From Atribacterota bacterium (lineage in GTDB: Bacteria > Atribacterota > Phoenicimicrobiia > Phoenicimicrobiales > Stramentimicrobiaceae): a stretch of DNA of 17,676 nucleotides. Positions within the stretch are counted from its first letter, which is position 1; every line of letters begins with the position of its first letter. Position numbers and translations under genes: made by a program. Location of the stretch: the NCBI GenBank assembly GCA_028696495.1, contig JAQVGY010000012.1, forward strand, positions 1 through 17,676, written 5' to 3'. A model generated the notes under the pieces. That model had not been told where the DNA came from. It made no database searches and saw only the letters and a program-made list of their open reading frames with translations. Shown here piece after piece: positions 1 to 8,398 of this stretch.

Positions 1-64
1 ATATCAGCAAAGAGAGCAGTGGTACTTTAAAACCGGATAATGGATATGTTTTCTTAATAGACAG
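1..64 (-). CDS. possible 5' end of comEC (partial, cut by window edge)
   Basis: Tentative. After comEA, a frame stays open from a CTG codon at 62-64 to the window edge and would read LSIKKTYPLSGFKVPLLSLLI. A consensus Shine-Dalgarno AAGGAG lies at 72-77, inside the 3' end of comEA, 7 nt before that CTG. No ATG, GTG or TTG precedes it in this frame downstream of that site. The hydrophobic, proline-containing start resembles the N-termini of ComEC DNA-channel proteins, and comEC usually follows comEA. If real, it would be the inner-membrane channel for transforming DNA, translated by coupling to comEA with a 11-nt overlap. Only 21 codons are visible, so identity is inference from context; CTG is a rare start and an ATT two codons further in is an alternative. 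Confidence 0.38.
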   Translation of the reverse strand, partial: MSIKKTYPLSGFKVPLLSLLI

Positions 65-695
65 TTATCATCTCCTTAATTGCATCAAACTTTTTCTCCC
101 CGATTCCTGAAACATTTTTAATATCTTCTATCCTGTCAAAGAAACCATTATTTTTACGGTATTCCACAATGCGTTCAGCTAATACTTGCCCTATACCGTC
201 TAATGATTCTAATTCTCGAGCTGAGGAGATGTTTATATTTATTAAATTACTTTTTTGGGAATAGAAGTATTCCGGGTAATTTAAATTTAAATCATCACTT
301 TCCCTTATTTGGTTACCCCTCTCCCCACCTTCTATGAAATAAGGAATGATTATCTTCTGACCATCATATATGGGTGCAGCCAGATTTACAGCATCGAGGA
401 TTGCCTTTTCTGTTGCCTCCCCTGCTGCCTTTACGGCATCAATTATACGCTTGCCTTTAGAAAGCTGGTAAACACCAGGCTGATTCACAGCTCCGGCAAT
501 ATGAATAATACATATTTCTTCTTCTACAGTCTCTTCAATAGCCGGGTTTGCCTCTCTGTTTTCCTGATGAGCAGATATAATAGTAATACTGTTTTTTTCT
601 TGAAGGTAGAGTTTCCAGGCAAAGAATACTATCACAACAGAGATAATGAGCAATAAAACTATTTTCTCCTGTTTAGACAATATAAACAAGTCCAA
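54..695 (-). CDS. comEA: ComEA-family competence DNA receptor
   Basis: Membrane-anchored DNA-binding protein that captures transforming DNA on the cell surface for ComEC. The 213-aa product has the full ComEA layout: a short cytoplasmic N-terminus, one membrane segment at about residues 12-27, an SLBB domain at about 60-119 (HIAGAVNQPGVYQL core), a variable linker, and a C-terminal helix-hairpin-helix pair at about 152-213. The two hairpins are LDGIGQVLAERI and VSGIGEKKFDAI, the DNA-backbone binding elements. The predicted start is TTG at 693-695, directly abutting the folC stop; no good ribosome site precedes it, so translation is probably coupled to folC. A second TTG two codons in is possible. 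Its place behind valS-folC is less usual than a separate comEA-comEB-comEC locus. Confidence 0.93.
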   Translation of the reverse strand: MDLFILSKQEKIVLLLIISVVIVFFAWKLYLQEKNSITIISAHQENREANPAIEETVEEEICIIHIAGAVNQPGVYQLSKGKRIIDAVKAAGEATEKAILDAVNLAAPIYDGQKIIIPYFIEGGERGNQIRESDDLNLNYPEYFYSQKSNLININISSARELESLDGIGQVLAERIVEYRKNNGFFDRIEDIKNVSGIGEKKFDAIKEMITVY

Positions 696-2018
696 TTACC
701 ACTTTCTATCTTTTTCTTCCAGAAAATAGGCTTTTGCCTCACCCACTGTGTACAGGGAACCGGTGATACAGATTACATCATCTTCCCGGGCAATTTGAAA
801 TGATTTATTTATAGCTGTTTCAACATCATTAGTTTCAATGATACTCTCATCATCTATATAATGTTTTACTTCTTCAGCTAACACTGCAGTTGGGGTAGCT
901 CGAGGATTGTCTGCCATAGTGAGAATAACCTGATTAACTTGAGGGATAATATTTTTTAAAATGGTAATATAGTCTTTATCCTGGAAAATACCCAGAACGG
1001 CTATAATTTTCTTATCCGGTACTAATTTTTTTAAATTTTTGATAAATTGTTCGACACCATTGGGGTTATGGGCACCATCTAATATGACCAGTGGTTTTTC
1101 TCTGACAATTTCAAAACGTCCAGGCCATTTACTGTTTGCTACACCTCTGATAATATCATCCTGGGGTATTACAAAACCAATATTATGGAGCAACTCTGCT
1201 GTGGCAATAGCCAGAGAGGTGTTCTCAATCTGGAAGTCACCGGCCAATGGTACAAAGAGGTTATCAATTTTATTATTAATCCCCCTATAATTGAAATAAT
1301 TTCCCTTTAACTGAGAGCTAATCAAAGTAGCATCTATCTCTTCTCCATAGATATATAAAGGTGCTTTTTTCTCCCTGGCTATCTTTTTAATTACATCTTG
1401 AGCGTCCGGGAACTGGCCGGCACTTACAACCGGTGTGTTCTGTTTAATTATAGCTCCCTTTTCACCGGCAATCTCAGCCAGAGTATTTCCAAGTCTATCC
1501 ATATGGTCAAAATCAATATGAGTAATTACCGATACCAGAGGCTGACTGACATTGGTAGCATCCAATCTTCCCCCTAATCCCACTTCCATAATAGCAAAAT
1601 CAACCTTCTTTTCAGAAAAATAGAGGAAAGCCATAGTTGTGATAACTTCAAAAAAGGTTGGATGCTGGCATCCTTCAGTACGGGCAACCCTATCAATAGC
1701 CGGTTTCAACTTTTCCAGTAAGCTGATTACCTCATCAGGGGTAATATATTCCCCGTTAATTACCATTCTTTCCTGAAAAGATACCAGATGTGGAGAGGTG
1801 TACAAACCAACTTTATACCCTGCATTTTGTAATATGGAGTGGATAATTGCCGAGGTAGAGCCCTTTCCATTGGTGCCGGCTACATGGATTACCCTGGTCT
1901 TTAGATGGGGATTATCGAAGAGTGAGAGAAGGCAGGTAATATTTTTCAGCCCCAATTTTATGCCATATTTATTGAGATTATAGATATATTCAATTGCTTT
2001 TTTATAATTATTTTTCAT
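696..2018 (-). CDS. folC: folylpolyglutamate synthase / dihydrofolate synthase
   Basis: Cytoplasmic Mur-ligase-family enzyme that adds glutamate to dihydropteroate and/or to reduced folates using ATP, making and retaining folate cofactors. The 440-aa product has the nucleotide P-loop GTNGKGS at residues 48-54, the following YTSPHL segment at about 73-78, the EVGLGGRLDATN metal and ATP region near 145-157, and the C-terminal ILDGAHNPNG motif of the ligand domain. Length is normal for the family. The ATG start lies 18 nt after the valS stop with only a weak ribosome site, so it is probably co-translated from the valS transcript and so comes under the valine T-box. The valS-folC pairing is common in Firmicutes. 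Whether it also has dihydrofolate synthase activity cannot be told from the sequence. Confidence 0.97.
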   Translation of the reverse strand: MKNNYKKAIEYIYNLNKYGIKLGLKNITCLLSLFDNPHLKTRVIHVAGTNGKGSTSAIIHSILQNAGYKVGLYTSPHLVSFQERMVINGEYITPDEVISLLEKLKPAIDRVARTEGCQHPTFFEVITTMAFLYFSEKKVDFAIMEVGLGGRLDATNVSQPLVSVITHIDFDHMDRLGNTLAEIAGEKGAIIKQNTPVVSAGQFPDAQDVIKKIAREKKAPLYIYGEEIDATLISSQLKGNYFNYRGINNKIDNLFVPLAGDFQIENTSLAIATAELLHNIGFVIPQDDIIRGVANSKWPGRFEIVREKPLVILDGAHNPNGVEQFIKNLKKLVPDKKIIAVLGIFQDKDYITILKNIIPQVNQVILTMADNPRATPTAVLAEEVKHYIDDESIIETNDVETAINKSFQIAREDDVICITGSLYTVGEAKAYFLEEKDRKW

Positions 2019-2036
2019 ATGCTGCTTCTACTGCTT

Positions 2037-4706
2037 TTATTTTATGGTTTTCAAGTTACCGGAAATCCTATCTCGTATATCTGCTAATTCTTCCATTTTT
2101 TCTTTTTCTTTATTAATAATTTCTTTAGGTGCCTTTTCAATAAAATCAATATTGTTTAATTTTTTATTGATTAGAGTTAATTCCTTCTCAATCTTAGCTA
2201 ATTTATGCTCCAATCTTTTTACTTCTGCCTCAATATCAATTACATTCTGCAGGGGTATAAATATTTCTATATCCTCTAAAACCCCTGTTGCGGAATAATC
2301 AGGTTTTTCTATAGTATCCCCTAATAATATTTGATTTACATGTGCTAAATTCTTAATATAGGGTATGGTTTCCTTTAGTATATCTTCTTTTTTATTATCC
2401 ACTACCCTGACATGTAAATCCACTTTCCTGGTTAAGGGAATATTCATTTCAGCTTTAATATTGCGAACTATCTTGATAACTTCCTGAACAATCAGCACCC
2501 TCTCTTCAATATTACGTTTAAGGGCTTCTTTTTTGTGTAAAGGCCATTCACTTATAGAGATACTCAACCCCTGATGCGAGATTTTTTGCCAGATTTCCTC
2601 AGTTATGAAGGGCATAAAGGGGTGTAATAATCTTAAAATATGTTCCAGAACAAACCATATAACATATTGAGTAGTTTTTTTCTCAATACTGTTCTCCTCT
2701 TTATATAATGTTTCTTTGCTCAGCTCTATATACCAGTCACAAAAATAATTCCAGGTAAATTCATAAATAACCATTGCTGCATCACTAAATTTATAATTAT
2801 TGAGACTTGCAGTCACTTTTTTGATACATTTATTTAGATGGCCTAATATCCATAGGTCAAATATATTAAATTTTAGCTCTTCTTCTTTTATATCTAAAGG
2901 GTTGAAGTCTTGAAGATTTGCTATTGCCAGCCGGGAAACATTCCATATTTTATTGGTGAAATTACGGTATGCTTCAATCTTATCTTTTGATAAACGGATA
3001 TAATTCGCCTGGATGGTTAAAGAGGCTAAGGTCATGCGCAGGGCATCTGCGCCATATTGCTCAATCACCAGCAAGGGGTCTATGACATTGCCTCTCGATT
3101 TACTCATTTTCTTACCTTCAATATCTTTAATCAGGGGATTGATAAAAACTTCTTTGAAGGGAATTTCTTTCATAAATTTAAGCCCCATCACCATCATTCG
3201 AGCAACCCAGAAGAAAATAATATCAAAACCGGTTACCAGAAGGTTGGTAGGATAAAAATCTTTCAGGTCTGATGTTTGTTCCGGCCATCCCATTGTAGAG
3301 AAAGGCCATAAGGCTGAACTGAACCAGGTATCGAGAACATCTTTATCCTGAATTATATTCTTACTGTGGCATTTTGGACATTCCTCAGGGTCATCCATTT
3401 CCACAATAAATTCAGAGCAGTCCTGACAGTACCAGACCGGAATACGGTGACCCCACCATAATTGTCTTGAAATACACCAGTCTCTAATATTGTACATCCA
3501 TTCAAAGTAAACCTTAGCCCATCTTCCCGGAACAAAATCAGTTTGACCTTCCTGTACTGCCTTAATTGCAGGCAAGGCCAGATCCTTCATCTTTACAAAC
3601 CATTGCTGGGAAAGATATGGCTCGATTATGGTATCACAGCGATAACAGTGTCCTAAAGAATGCTTATAATTTTCAATCTTTTCCATATATCCCTGTTCTT
3701 CTAAATCCTCCAGCACCCTTTCTCTGGCTTGTTTTATAGAAAGATTGGCATATTTACCGGCATTATCATTGGTAGTACCATCATCATTTATTATATTAAT
3801 CTCTTTTAAATTATGCCTCTTACCAAGTTCAAAGTCATTCAGGTCATGAGCCGGAGTAATCTTTACGGCTCCTGTTCCGAATTCCGGGTCAACATATTTA
3901 TCTGCTACAATGGGCAATTCTCGTCCTACCAGGGGCAGGATGGCAATTTTGCCAACATATTTTTTGTATCTATCATCTTTTGGGTTTACGGCAACAGCCG
4001 TATCACCAAGCATAGTCTCCGGTCTGGTGGTGGCAACTGTAATATATTCATCACCGGAGTCTTTTAAGGGATATTTGATGTAATATAATCTGGCATTCTC
4101 TTCTCTCTGTTCAACCTCAATGTCAGCCAAAGCGGTCTGACAGCGCGGACACCAATTTATAACATAATTTGAACGATAAATAAGTCCCTCTTTAAAAAGA
4201 GTTACAAATACCTTTCTTACTGCTCTGGATAACCTCTCATCTAAAGTAAATCTTAATCGTGACCAATCACAGGAACATCCCATCTTCTTAAGCTGGTTTA
4301 AGATATTAGAGCCATACTCCTCCCGCCATTGCCAGGCACGCTCTATAAACTTTTCCCTGCCCAGGTCATATCTGGTCATTCCTTCTTTGGCTATCTCTCT
4401 TTCCACCACATTCTGGGTGGCAATACCGGCATGATCAGTCCCCGGCAGCCACAGGACATTAAATCCTTGCATCCTTTTCCAGCGAATAACAATATCCTGC
4501 AGAGTATTATTAAGAGCATGGCCAATATGTAGTGAACCGGTAATATTGGGCGGCGGCATTACAATAGAATAGTTTTTTTCTTTTTCTATATTATTTTTAG
4601 CTTGAAAAAGATTGTTATCAATCCAAAATTGATACCAATGGTCTTCAGCTACTTTGGGATTATAAACTGTCGGCAGTTTACTCTCCACATATTGCTTATT
4701 TTTCAT
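2037..4706 (-). CDS. valS: valyl-tRNA synthetase
   Basis: Class Ia synthetase that charges tRNA-Val with valine and edits misactivated threonine. The 889-aa product has HIGH at residues 60-63, KMSKS at 533-537, the CP1 editing domain at about 210-345 (TTRPETMLGDTAVAV and GTGAVKITPAHD), the anticodon-binding helical domain and a C-terminal coiled coil at about 810-885. Cysteine pairs at 186/189, 354/357, 427/430 and 443/446 look like intact zinc-ribbon ligands, which many mesophilic ValRS proteins have lost in part. The ATG start is supported by GAGGAG at 4715-4720, 8 nt upstream. Transcription starts at a consensus promoter at 5064-5092 and is controlled by a T-box leader ending in a terminator at 4833-4871. 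folC and comEA follow closely and probably share the message. Confidence 0.99.
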   Translation of the reverse strand: MKNKQYVESKLPTVYNPKVAEDHWYQFWIDNNLFQAKNNIEKEKNYSIVMPPPNITGSLHIGHALNNTLQDIVIRWKRMQGFNVLWLPGTDHAGIATQNVVEREIAKEGMTRYDLGREKFIERAWQWREEYGSNILNQLKKMGCSCDWSRLRFTLDERLSRAVRKVFVTLFKEGLIYRSNYVINWCPRCQTALADIEVEQREENARLYYIKYPLKDSGDEYITVATTRPETMLGDTAVAVNPKDDRYKKYVGKIAILPLVGRELPIVADKYVDPEFGTGAVKITPAHDLNDFELGKRHNLKEINIINDDGTTNDNAGKYANLSIKQARERVLEDLEEQGYMEKIENYKHSLGHCYRCDTIIEPYLSQQWFVKMKDLALPAIKAVQEGQTDFVPGRWAKVYFEWMYNIRDWCISRQLWWGHRIPVWYCQDCSEFIVEMDDPEECPKCHSKNIIQDKDVLDTWFSSALWPFSTMGWPEQTSDLKDFYPTNLLVTGFDIIFFWVARMMVMGLKFMKEIPFKEVFINPLIKDIEGKKMSKSRGNVIDPLLVIEQYGADALRMTLASLTIQANYIRLSKDKIEAYRNFTNKIWNVSRLAIANLQDFNPLDIKEEELKFNIFDLWILGHLNKCIKKVTASLNNYKFSDAAMVIYEFTWNYFCDWYIELSKETLYKEENSIEKKTTQYVIWFVLEHILRLLHPFMPFITEEIWQKISHQGLSISISEWPLHKKEALKRNIEERVLIVQEVIKIVRNIKAEMNIPLTRKVDLHVRVVDNKKEDILKETIPYIKNLAHVNQILLGDTIEKPDYSATGVLEDIEIFIPLQNVIDIEAEVKRLEHKLAKIEKELTLINKKLNNIDFIEKAPKEIINKEKEKMEELADIRDRISGNLKTIK

Positions 4707-4730
4707 GTAAATTTCTCCTCAATGAAATAT

Positions 4731-4752
4731 TCAAGGGAAATCCTTCCCTTGA
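4731..4752 (-). other. perfect 9-bp hairpin before the valS ribosome site
   Basis: TCAAGGGAA and TTCCCTTGA are perfect inverted repeats around a 4-nt loop. The hairpin lies about 80 nt past the T-box terminator and about 10 nt before the valS Shine-Dalgarno. It has no following U-run, so it does not look like a terminator. It may stabilise or mark a processed 5' end of the read-through valS message; that role is inference. Confidence 0.55.
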
Positions 4753-4832
4753 GAACCCCCGTGTTTACCCTTTGTTGGAATTGAAATCTATTTATTACTT
4801 TTATTTAGCTTTTAATACCTAAATAAAATTAC

Positions 4833-4871
4833 AAAAAACCCTTTTCATCCTTTATAAGGGCGAAAAGGGTT
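4833..4871 (-). terminator. intrinsic terminator of the valS T-box leader
   Basis: On the minus strand AACCCTTTTC pairs with GAAAAGGGTT (10 bp), with an inner CCTT/AAGG helix around a 3-nt loop, followed directly by a run of T. The 5' arm begins right after the T-box motif at 4872-4885, so antiterminator formation would compete with it, as in transcription-attenuating T-boxes. Confidence 0.9.
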
Positions 4872-5057
4872 CGTGGTACCACCTTAATTCCTGTTCTTCA
4901 TTTTTAAGATACAAAGAACAAGCTCTTTAATAGTGTTAACGGTTCTGCCGTTGAAACTTACTCCTGTTTCAGCAAAAGGTTTGGGGAGGACTTTCAACAA
5001 AACCAGTGTATCTGGTCTTATTTACTCTTTCCCTTTAACACCTTCACAAATATATTA
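4833..5057 (-). promoter_or_regulatory. T-box riboswitch leader of valS (Val, probable GUC specifier)
   Basis: Untranslated leader that senses uncharged tRNA-Val. The T-box motif AAGGTGGTACCACG is at 4872-4885 (consensus AGGGTGGNACCGCG). Just upstream are a perfect Stem III hairpin (AACGG-CAGAA-CCGTT, 4938-4952) and the conserved CTGAA...AGTAAG segment with a GAAAC/GTTTC helix (4953-4970). At the 5' end an AAGAGTA element typical of the 5' side of the specifier domain is followed by a 5-bp hairpin (ACCAG/CTGGT), then TTGAAAGTCC, where GTC at 4989-4991 is the likely valine specifier codon. GTGTTAA (5035-5041) can close the domain with TTAACAC (4933-4939). Stem I looks short, and I see no distal AG-bulge or GNUG loop. 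The specifier is inferred from position and from the downstream gene. Confidence 0.87.
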
Positions 5058-5063
5058 TTTGCT

Positions 5064-5092
5064 ATATTACTATCACTGCCTCTAATTGTCAA
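5064..5092 (-). promoter_or_regulatory. consensus sigma-A promoter for valS-folC-comEA
   Basis: A perfect -35 TTGACA at 5087-5092 and -10 TAATAT at 5064-5069 are separated by 17 bp. A start about 7 nt later, near 5057, places the whole T-box in the leader. It lies 34 nt past the clpX stop, with no clear terminator between, so some read-through from clpX is possible. Confidence 0.85.
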
Positions 5093-5125
5093 GAATAATA
5101 AGCTATTAAAAATTAGTGTTAGTTA

Positions 5126-6400
5126 TCAAGCAGTCTCCTTTATTTGCTTCTTTTCCTTTTCTCTTATTGATACTGGCATCTCATTATTTTCAATAACTTT
5201 ATCAGTAATGGTGCACTCTCTTATATCTTTATGAGATGGTATCTCATACATAATATCGAGCATAGATTCTTCAATTATTGACCTCAATCCCCTGGCGCCG
5301 GTCTTTCTGCTTAGAGCTTTTTCCACTACCGCCTCTAAGGCTGATTGTGTAAATTTCAATTCAACACCCTGATTTCGGAAAATTTGCTTATACTGCAAGG
5401 TAAGGGCATTTTTAGGTTTGGTTAAAATATCCATTAGGGCTTCCCTGTCAAGCTCTTCAATGTTAGCCAGGATAGTGAGTCTTCCGACCAGCTCTGGTAT
5501 TAAACCAAATTTAATCAGGTCCTCAGGTAAAACCTGTTTCAGGATATTATCTTTCTCCCTGAACTCTTCATTTTTGATTATATCTGCCTTAAATCCAATA
5601 TTTCTAACCTGTAACCGGCTTTTAATAATATTTTCCAAACCTTCAAAAGAACCACCGCAAATAAAGAGTATCTGGGTAGTATCAATTTCAATATTCTTCT
5701 GATGTGGGTGTTTTCTGCCTCCCTGTGCCGGCATAGTAGCCACCGTACCTTCCAATATTTTTAATAAGGCTTGCTGTACACCCTCTCCAGATACATCACG
5801 TGTTATGGAAGGATTTTCAGACTTTCTGGTAATTTTGTCTATTTCATCAATATAGATTATACCTATCTGGGCACTTTCAATATCTTCGCCGGCTGCATGG
5901 TATAGCTTTAACAATACATTTTCCACATCATCCCCTACATAACCAGCTTCAGTAAGAGTAGTTGCATCTGCTATGGCAAAGGGAACATCCAGCTTTTCTG
6001 CTAAAGTTTTAGCCAGAAGTGTCTTTCCACAGCCACTGGGACCCAGAAGCAAGATATTACTCTTTTCCAGTCTTATAAAATCCTCTGCGGTTTTCTTCTT
6101 TGTATCTTTTTCCTTTTTAAAGAGATTATTCTCTATTCTCTGATAATGGTTATATACCGAGACAGAAAGTATTTTTTTTGCACGTTCCTGTCCTATAACA
6201 TATTGGTCTAAATAATTTTTAATCTCAGCAGGGGTAGGTATATTCTTAATTGAAAAACCTTTTTTCTCTTTTTTAATCCTCTCTTCACTGAAAATATAAT
6301 TACAGACCTGTATGCATTCACCACAGATGTTAACACCATTGGGACCTGAAATTATTTTTCCAACTTCAAGCTGATCTTTTCCACAAAATGAACACTTCAT
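5126..6400 (-). CDS. clpX: ATP-dependent Clp protease ATPase subunit ClpX
   Basis: AAA+ unfoldase that recognises tagged or damaged proteins and threads them into ClpP. The 424-aa product has the N-terminal zinc-binding domain (C3, C6, C26, C29), Walker A GPSGCGKT at 120-127, the GYVG pore loop at 153-156, Walker B IIYIDEID at 181-188, the RKH pore motif at about 229-231, the IGF tripeptide at 268-270 that docks on ClpP, and the GARGLRSIIEE sensor-2 region near the end. Length is normal. The ATG start has an AAGGGG site upstream and follows the clpP stop by 15 nt. Presence of the IGF loop and of clpP directly upstream supports a working ClpXP protease. No lon gene follows, unlike many Firmicutes. 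Confidence 0.99.
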   Translation of the reverse strand: MKCSFCGKDQLEVGKIISGPNGVNICGECIQVCNYIFSEERIKKEKKGFSIKNIPTPAEIKNYLDQYVIGQERAKKILSVSVYNHYQRIENNLFKKEKDTKKKTAEDFIRLEKSNILLLGPSGCGKTLLAKTLAEKLDVPFAIADATTLTEAGYVGDDVENVLLKLYHAAGEDIESAQIGIIYIDEIDKITRKSENPSITRDVSGEGVQQALLKILEGTVATMPAQGGRKHPHQKNIEIDTTQILFICGGSFEGLENIIKSRLQVRNIGFKADIIKNEEFREKDNILKQVLPEDLIKFGLIPELVGRLTILANIEELDREALMDILTKPKNALTLQYKQIFRNQGVELKFTQSALEAVVEKALSRKTGARGLRSIIEESMLDIMYEIPSHKDIRECTITDKVIENNEMPVSIREKEKKQIKETA

Positions 6401-6415
6401 CTTAAACCCCTTGTA

Positions 6416-7015
6416 TTATTTCTTTTCTGCATCACTGTGTTTTTTAATTACTTCGTCGACTATTCCATATTCCTTAGCTTCATCTCCGGTCATAAAGTAA
6501 TCACGGTCAGTATCTTTCTCAATCCTTTTTAAAGGCTGATTGGTATGGTAGGCTATTATCTCATTAATCTTTTTCTTAATCCTCAACAGCTCCTTGGTCT
6601 GAATTTCTATATCAGAAACCTGTCCCTGTGCTCCCCCTAAGGGCTGATGTAACATTATCCTGGAATTGGGCAATGAAAACCTTTTTCCCTTGGTTCCAGA
6701 GGTAAGAATCAGAGCAGCTCCACTGGCAGCCATGCCCAGACATATCGTGGAAACATTTGATTTAAGATACTGAATGGTATCATATATGGCAATGGTAGAA
6801 CTGACCGAACCACCCGGACTATTGATATAAAGATGTATATCTTTGTCCGGATCACTTGCTTCTAAAAACAACAGCTGAGCAATAATTATATTAGCAGTCT
6901 GATCATCTATGGGACTGCCTAAAAATATTATTCTATCTTTTAACAACCGTGAGTATATATCATAGGATCTTTCTCCCTGAGGAGTTTTTTCCACTACTAT
7001 AGGAACTAAATACAT
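6416..7015 (-). CDS. clpP: ATP-dependent Clp protease proteolytic subunit
   Basis: Serine peptidase that forms the tetradecameric degradation chamber used by ClpX. The 199-aa product has the catalytic triad S98 (GMAASGA context), H123 (MLHQPLGG) and D172 (TDRDYFM), together with the substrate-binding glycine-rich segment INSPGGS at 65-70. The start is ATG with a strong AAGGAGG at 7025-7031 that overlaps the tig stop codon, so the spacing to tig is 14 nt and translation is likely coupled. Only a very short N-terminal region precedes the mature-like sequence, so little or no propeptide is expected. Gene order tig-clpP-clpX means that nascent-chain folding and degradation functions are made together. 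Confidence 0.99.
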   Translation of the reverse strand: MYLVPIVVEKTPQGERSYDIYSRLLKDRIIFLGSPIDDQTANIIIAQLLFLEASDPDKDIHLYINSPGGSVSSTIAIYDTIQYLKSNVSTICLGMAASGAALILTSGTKGKRFSLPNSRIMLHQPLGGAQGQVSDIEIQTKELLRIKKKINEIIAYHTNQPLKRIEKDTDRDYFMTGDEAKEYGIVDEVIKKHSDAEKK

Positions 7016-7029
7016 TTTACAATTCCTCC

Positions 7030-8328
7030 TTATTTTTCAACAACTTTTATTTTCCCGGAGAGTATCTCTATTACTTTTTCCCGTTTAATTTGTTCTTTTA
7101 AATTATCTAAGGTCTTGTTTTTTTCAAACATAGCCCTTACCTTCAATGGCTTTTGATTAGTACTCTCCGCAATTTCCTCAATTTTTTTATTGACTTCTTC
7201 GTCAGCAGCAGTAATTTTATCATCTTGAATAATTTTGTCAATAATCAATTCCTGTTTTATCTGTTTTTCAGCAATTACACGAAATTCTTTCTTAACCTTT
7301 TCTTCATCGGCTTTAATCATTTTATAATAATCTTCCAGGGTCATATTTCTTATTTTTAAGTCTTCTTCTAAATTGTGAAACATATTTTCTAACTGTTTCT
7401 CAATCAGTACTTCCGGTACTTCAAAAATACACTTTTCAGAAACTTTCTCCATTAATAAGTCCTGGAATTCTCTTTCTGCCTCATATTTAGCCTGTTCATT
7501 TAATTGTTTTTTAATATGTTCCTTTAAATCATCCAGTTTTTGATAGTCGGCACCAACACTTTTGGCAAAATCATCATCCAAATCCGGTAATTCCTTTTCC
7601 TTTATTTCCGATACCTTAACTTTGTAAACTGCCTCTTTTCCAGCTAATTCTTTATCATTTATATCTTCGGGATATTTTACTTTTATTTCTTTTTCGGTGT
7701 CAGGTTTTATACCCACTAAATTTTTATTAAATTCAGGTAATGTCCTTTCACCCAATTGAACAATCTGTTTTTCTTTTTTGCTGTTCTCCAATGGTTTATC
7801 ATTGAGAAAAATCTCATAATCCAGTACCAGGAAATCTCCTGTCCTGGATTCCCTATCTTCTACTGCCTTCAATCTGGCATGGCTTTCCCTTATCTTTTCT
7901 AACTCCTCTTCTACTTCCTTATCGGTTATCTCAATATGTTTCTTTTCTAAAGAAATGTCATCCAGGGGAGGTATTTCAAACTCTGGCTTCAATTCTAAAG
8001 TGATTTTATAGATAAAGGGTTTATCTTTTTCAATCTGTAATAAATCAACTTTGGGGACATCGATGGGGTCGAGCTCACTCTCTTCTATGGCTTTGCTGTA
8101 GCTTTCTTTGATTAGTCTTTCGGCGACCTGTTGATTTATATATTCTTTCCCTAAATTCATCTCCAAAATATTAACAGGCACTCTTCCTGTTCGGAATCCG
8201 GGAATCTTAACCCTTTGAGAAAATTCATGATAAGTATCCTTAAATGCCGCGTCAACTTTTTCCGGCTCCATAGTGACTGTTATTTCTATCTTATTTTTTT
8301 CTCTCTTTCCCTTTTCAATATGAAACAT
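7030..8328 (-). CDS. tig: trigger factor, ribosome-associated chaperone
   Basis: Chaperone and prolyl isomerase that binds the ribosome exit tunnel and shields nascent chains. With the start chosen here the product is 432 aa. It has the ribosome-docking signature GFRTGRVP at residues 44-51, a FKBP-type isomerase domain starting near 145 (GDFLVLDYEI), and a long charged helical C-terminal arm domain. An in-frame ATG at 8350-8352 would add eight residues (MEFWRKNS), but it has no ribosome site. GGAGG at 8338-8342, 9 nt before the ATG at 8326-8328, fixes the shorter start, and the shorter N-terminus matches the family. The gene begins about 40 nt past the tRNA-operon terminator at 8367-8391; I could not pick a convincing separate promoter. 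Confidence 0.97.
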   Translation of the reverse strand: MFHIEKGKREKNKIEITVTMEPEKVDAAFKDTYHEFSQRVKIPGFRTGRVPVNILEMNLGKEYINQQVAERLIKESYSKAIEESELDPIDVPKVDLLQIEKDKPFIYKITLELKPEFEIPPLDDISLEKKHIEITDKEVEEELEKIRESHARLKAVEDRESRTGDFLVLDYEIFLNDKPLENSKKEKQIVQLGERTLPEFNKNLVGIKPDTEKEIKVKYPEDINDKELAGKEAVYKVKVSEIKEKELPDLDDDFAKSVGADYQKLDDLKEHIKKQLNEQAKYEAEREFQDLLMEKVSEKCIFEVPEVLIEKQLENMFHNLEEDLKIRNMTLEDYYKMIKADEEKVKKEFRVIAEKQIKQELIIDKIIQDDKITAADEEVNKKIEEIAESTNQKPLKVRAMFEKNKTLDNLKEQIKREKVIEILSGKIKVVEK

Positions 8329-8366
8329 GCTATTCTTCCTCCAAAACTCCACATATCATACATAAT

Positions 8367-8391
8367 AAAACCGCAAATATAATTTGCGGTA
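8367..8391 (-). terminator. intrinsic terminator after the tRNA-Lys/Leu genes
   Basis: On the minus strand ACCGCAAAT pairs with ATTTGCGGT around a 3-nt TAT loop and is followed by TTTTATTAT. It starts 8 nt after the encoded CCA of tRNA-Leu and ends the tRNA transcript before tig. Confidence 0.88.
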
Positions 8392-8398
8392 AGTCTTC

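Noticed and set aside
309..656. 115-codon plus-strand reading frame opposite comEA
   Set aside because: It is a shadow of the comEA frame; composition is Cys/Tyr/Phe-rich with no recognisable motif.
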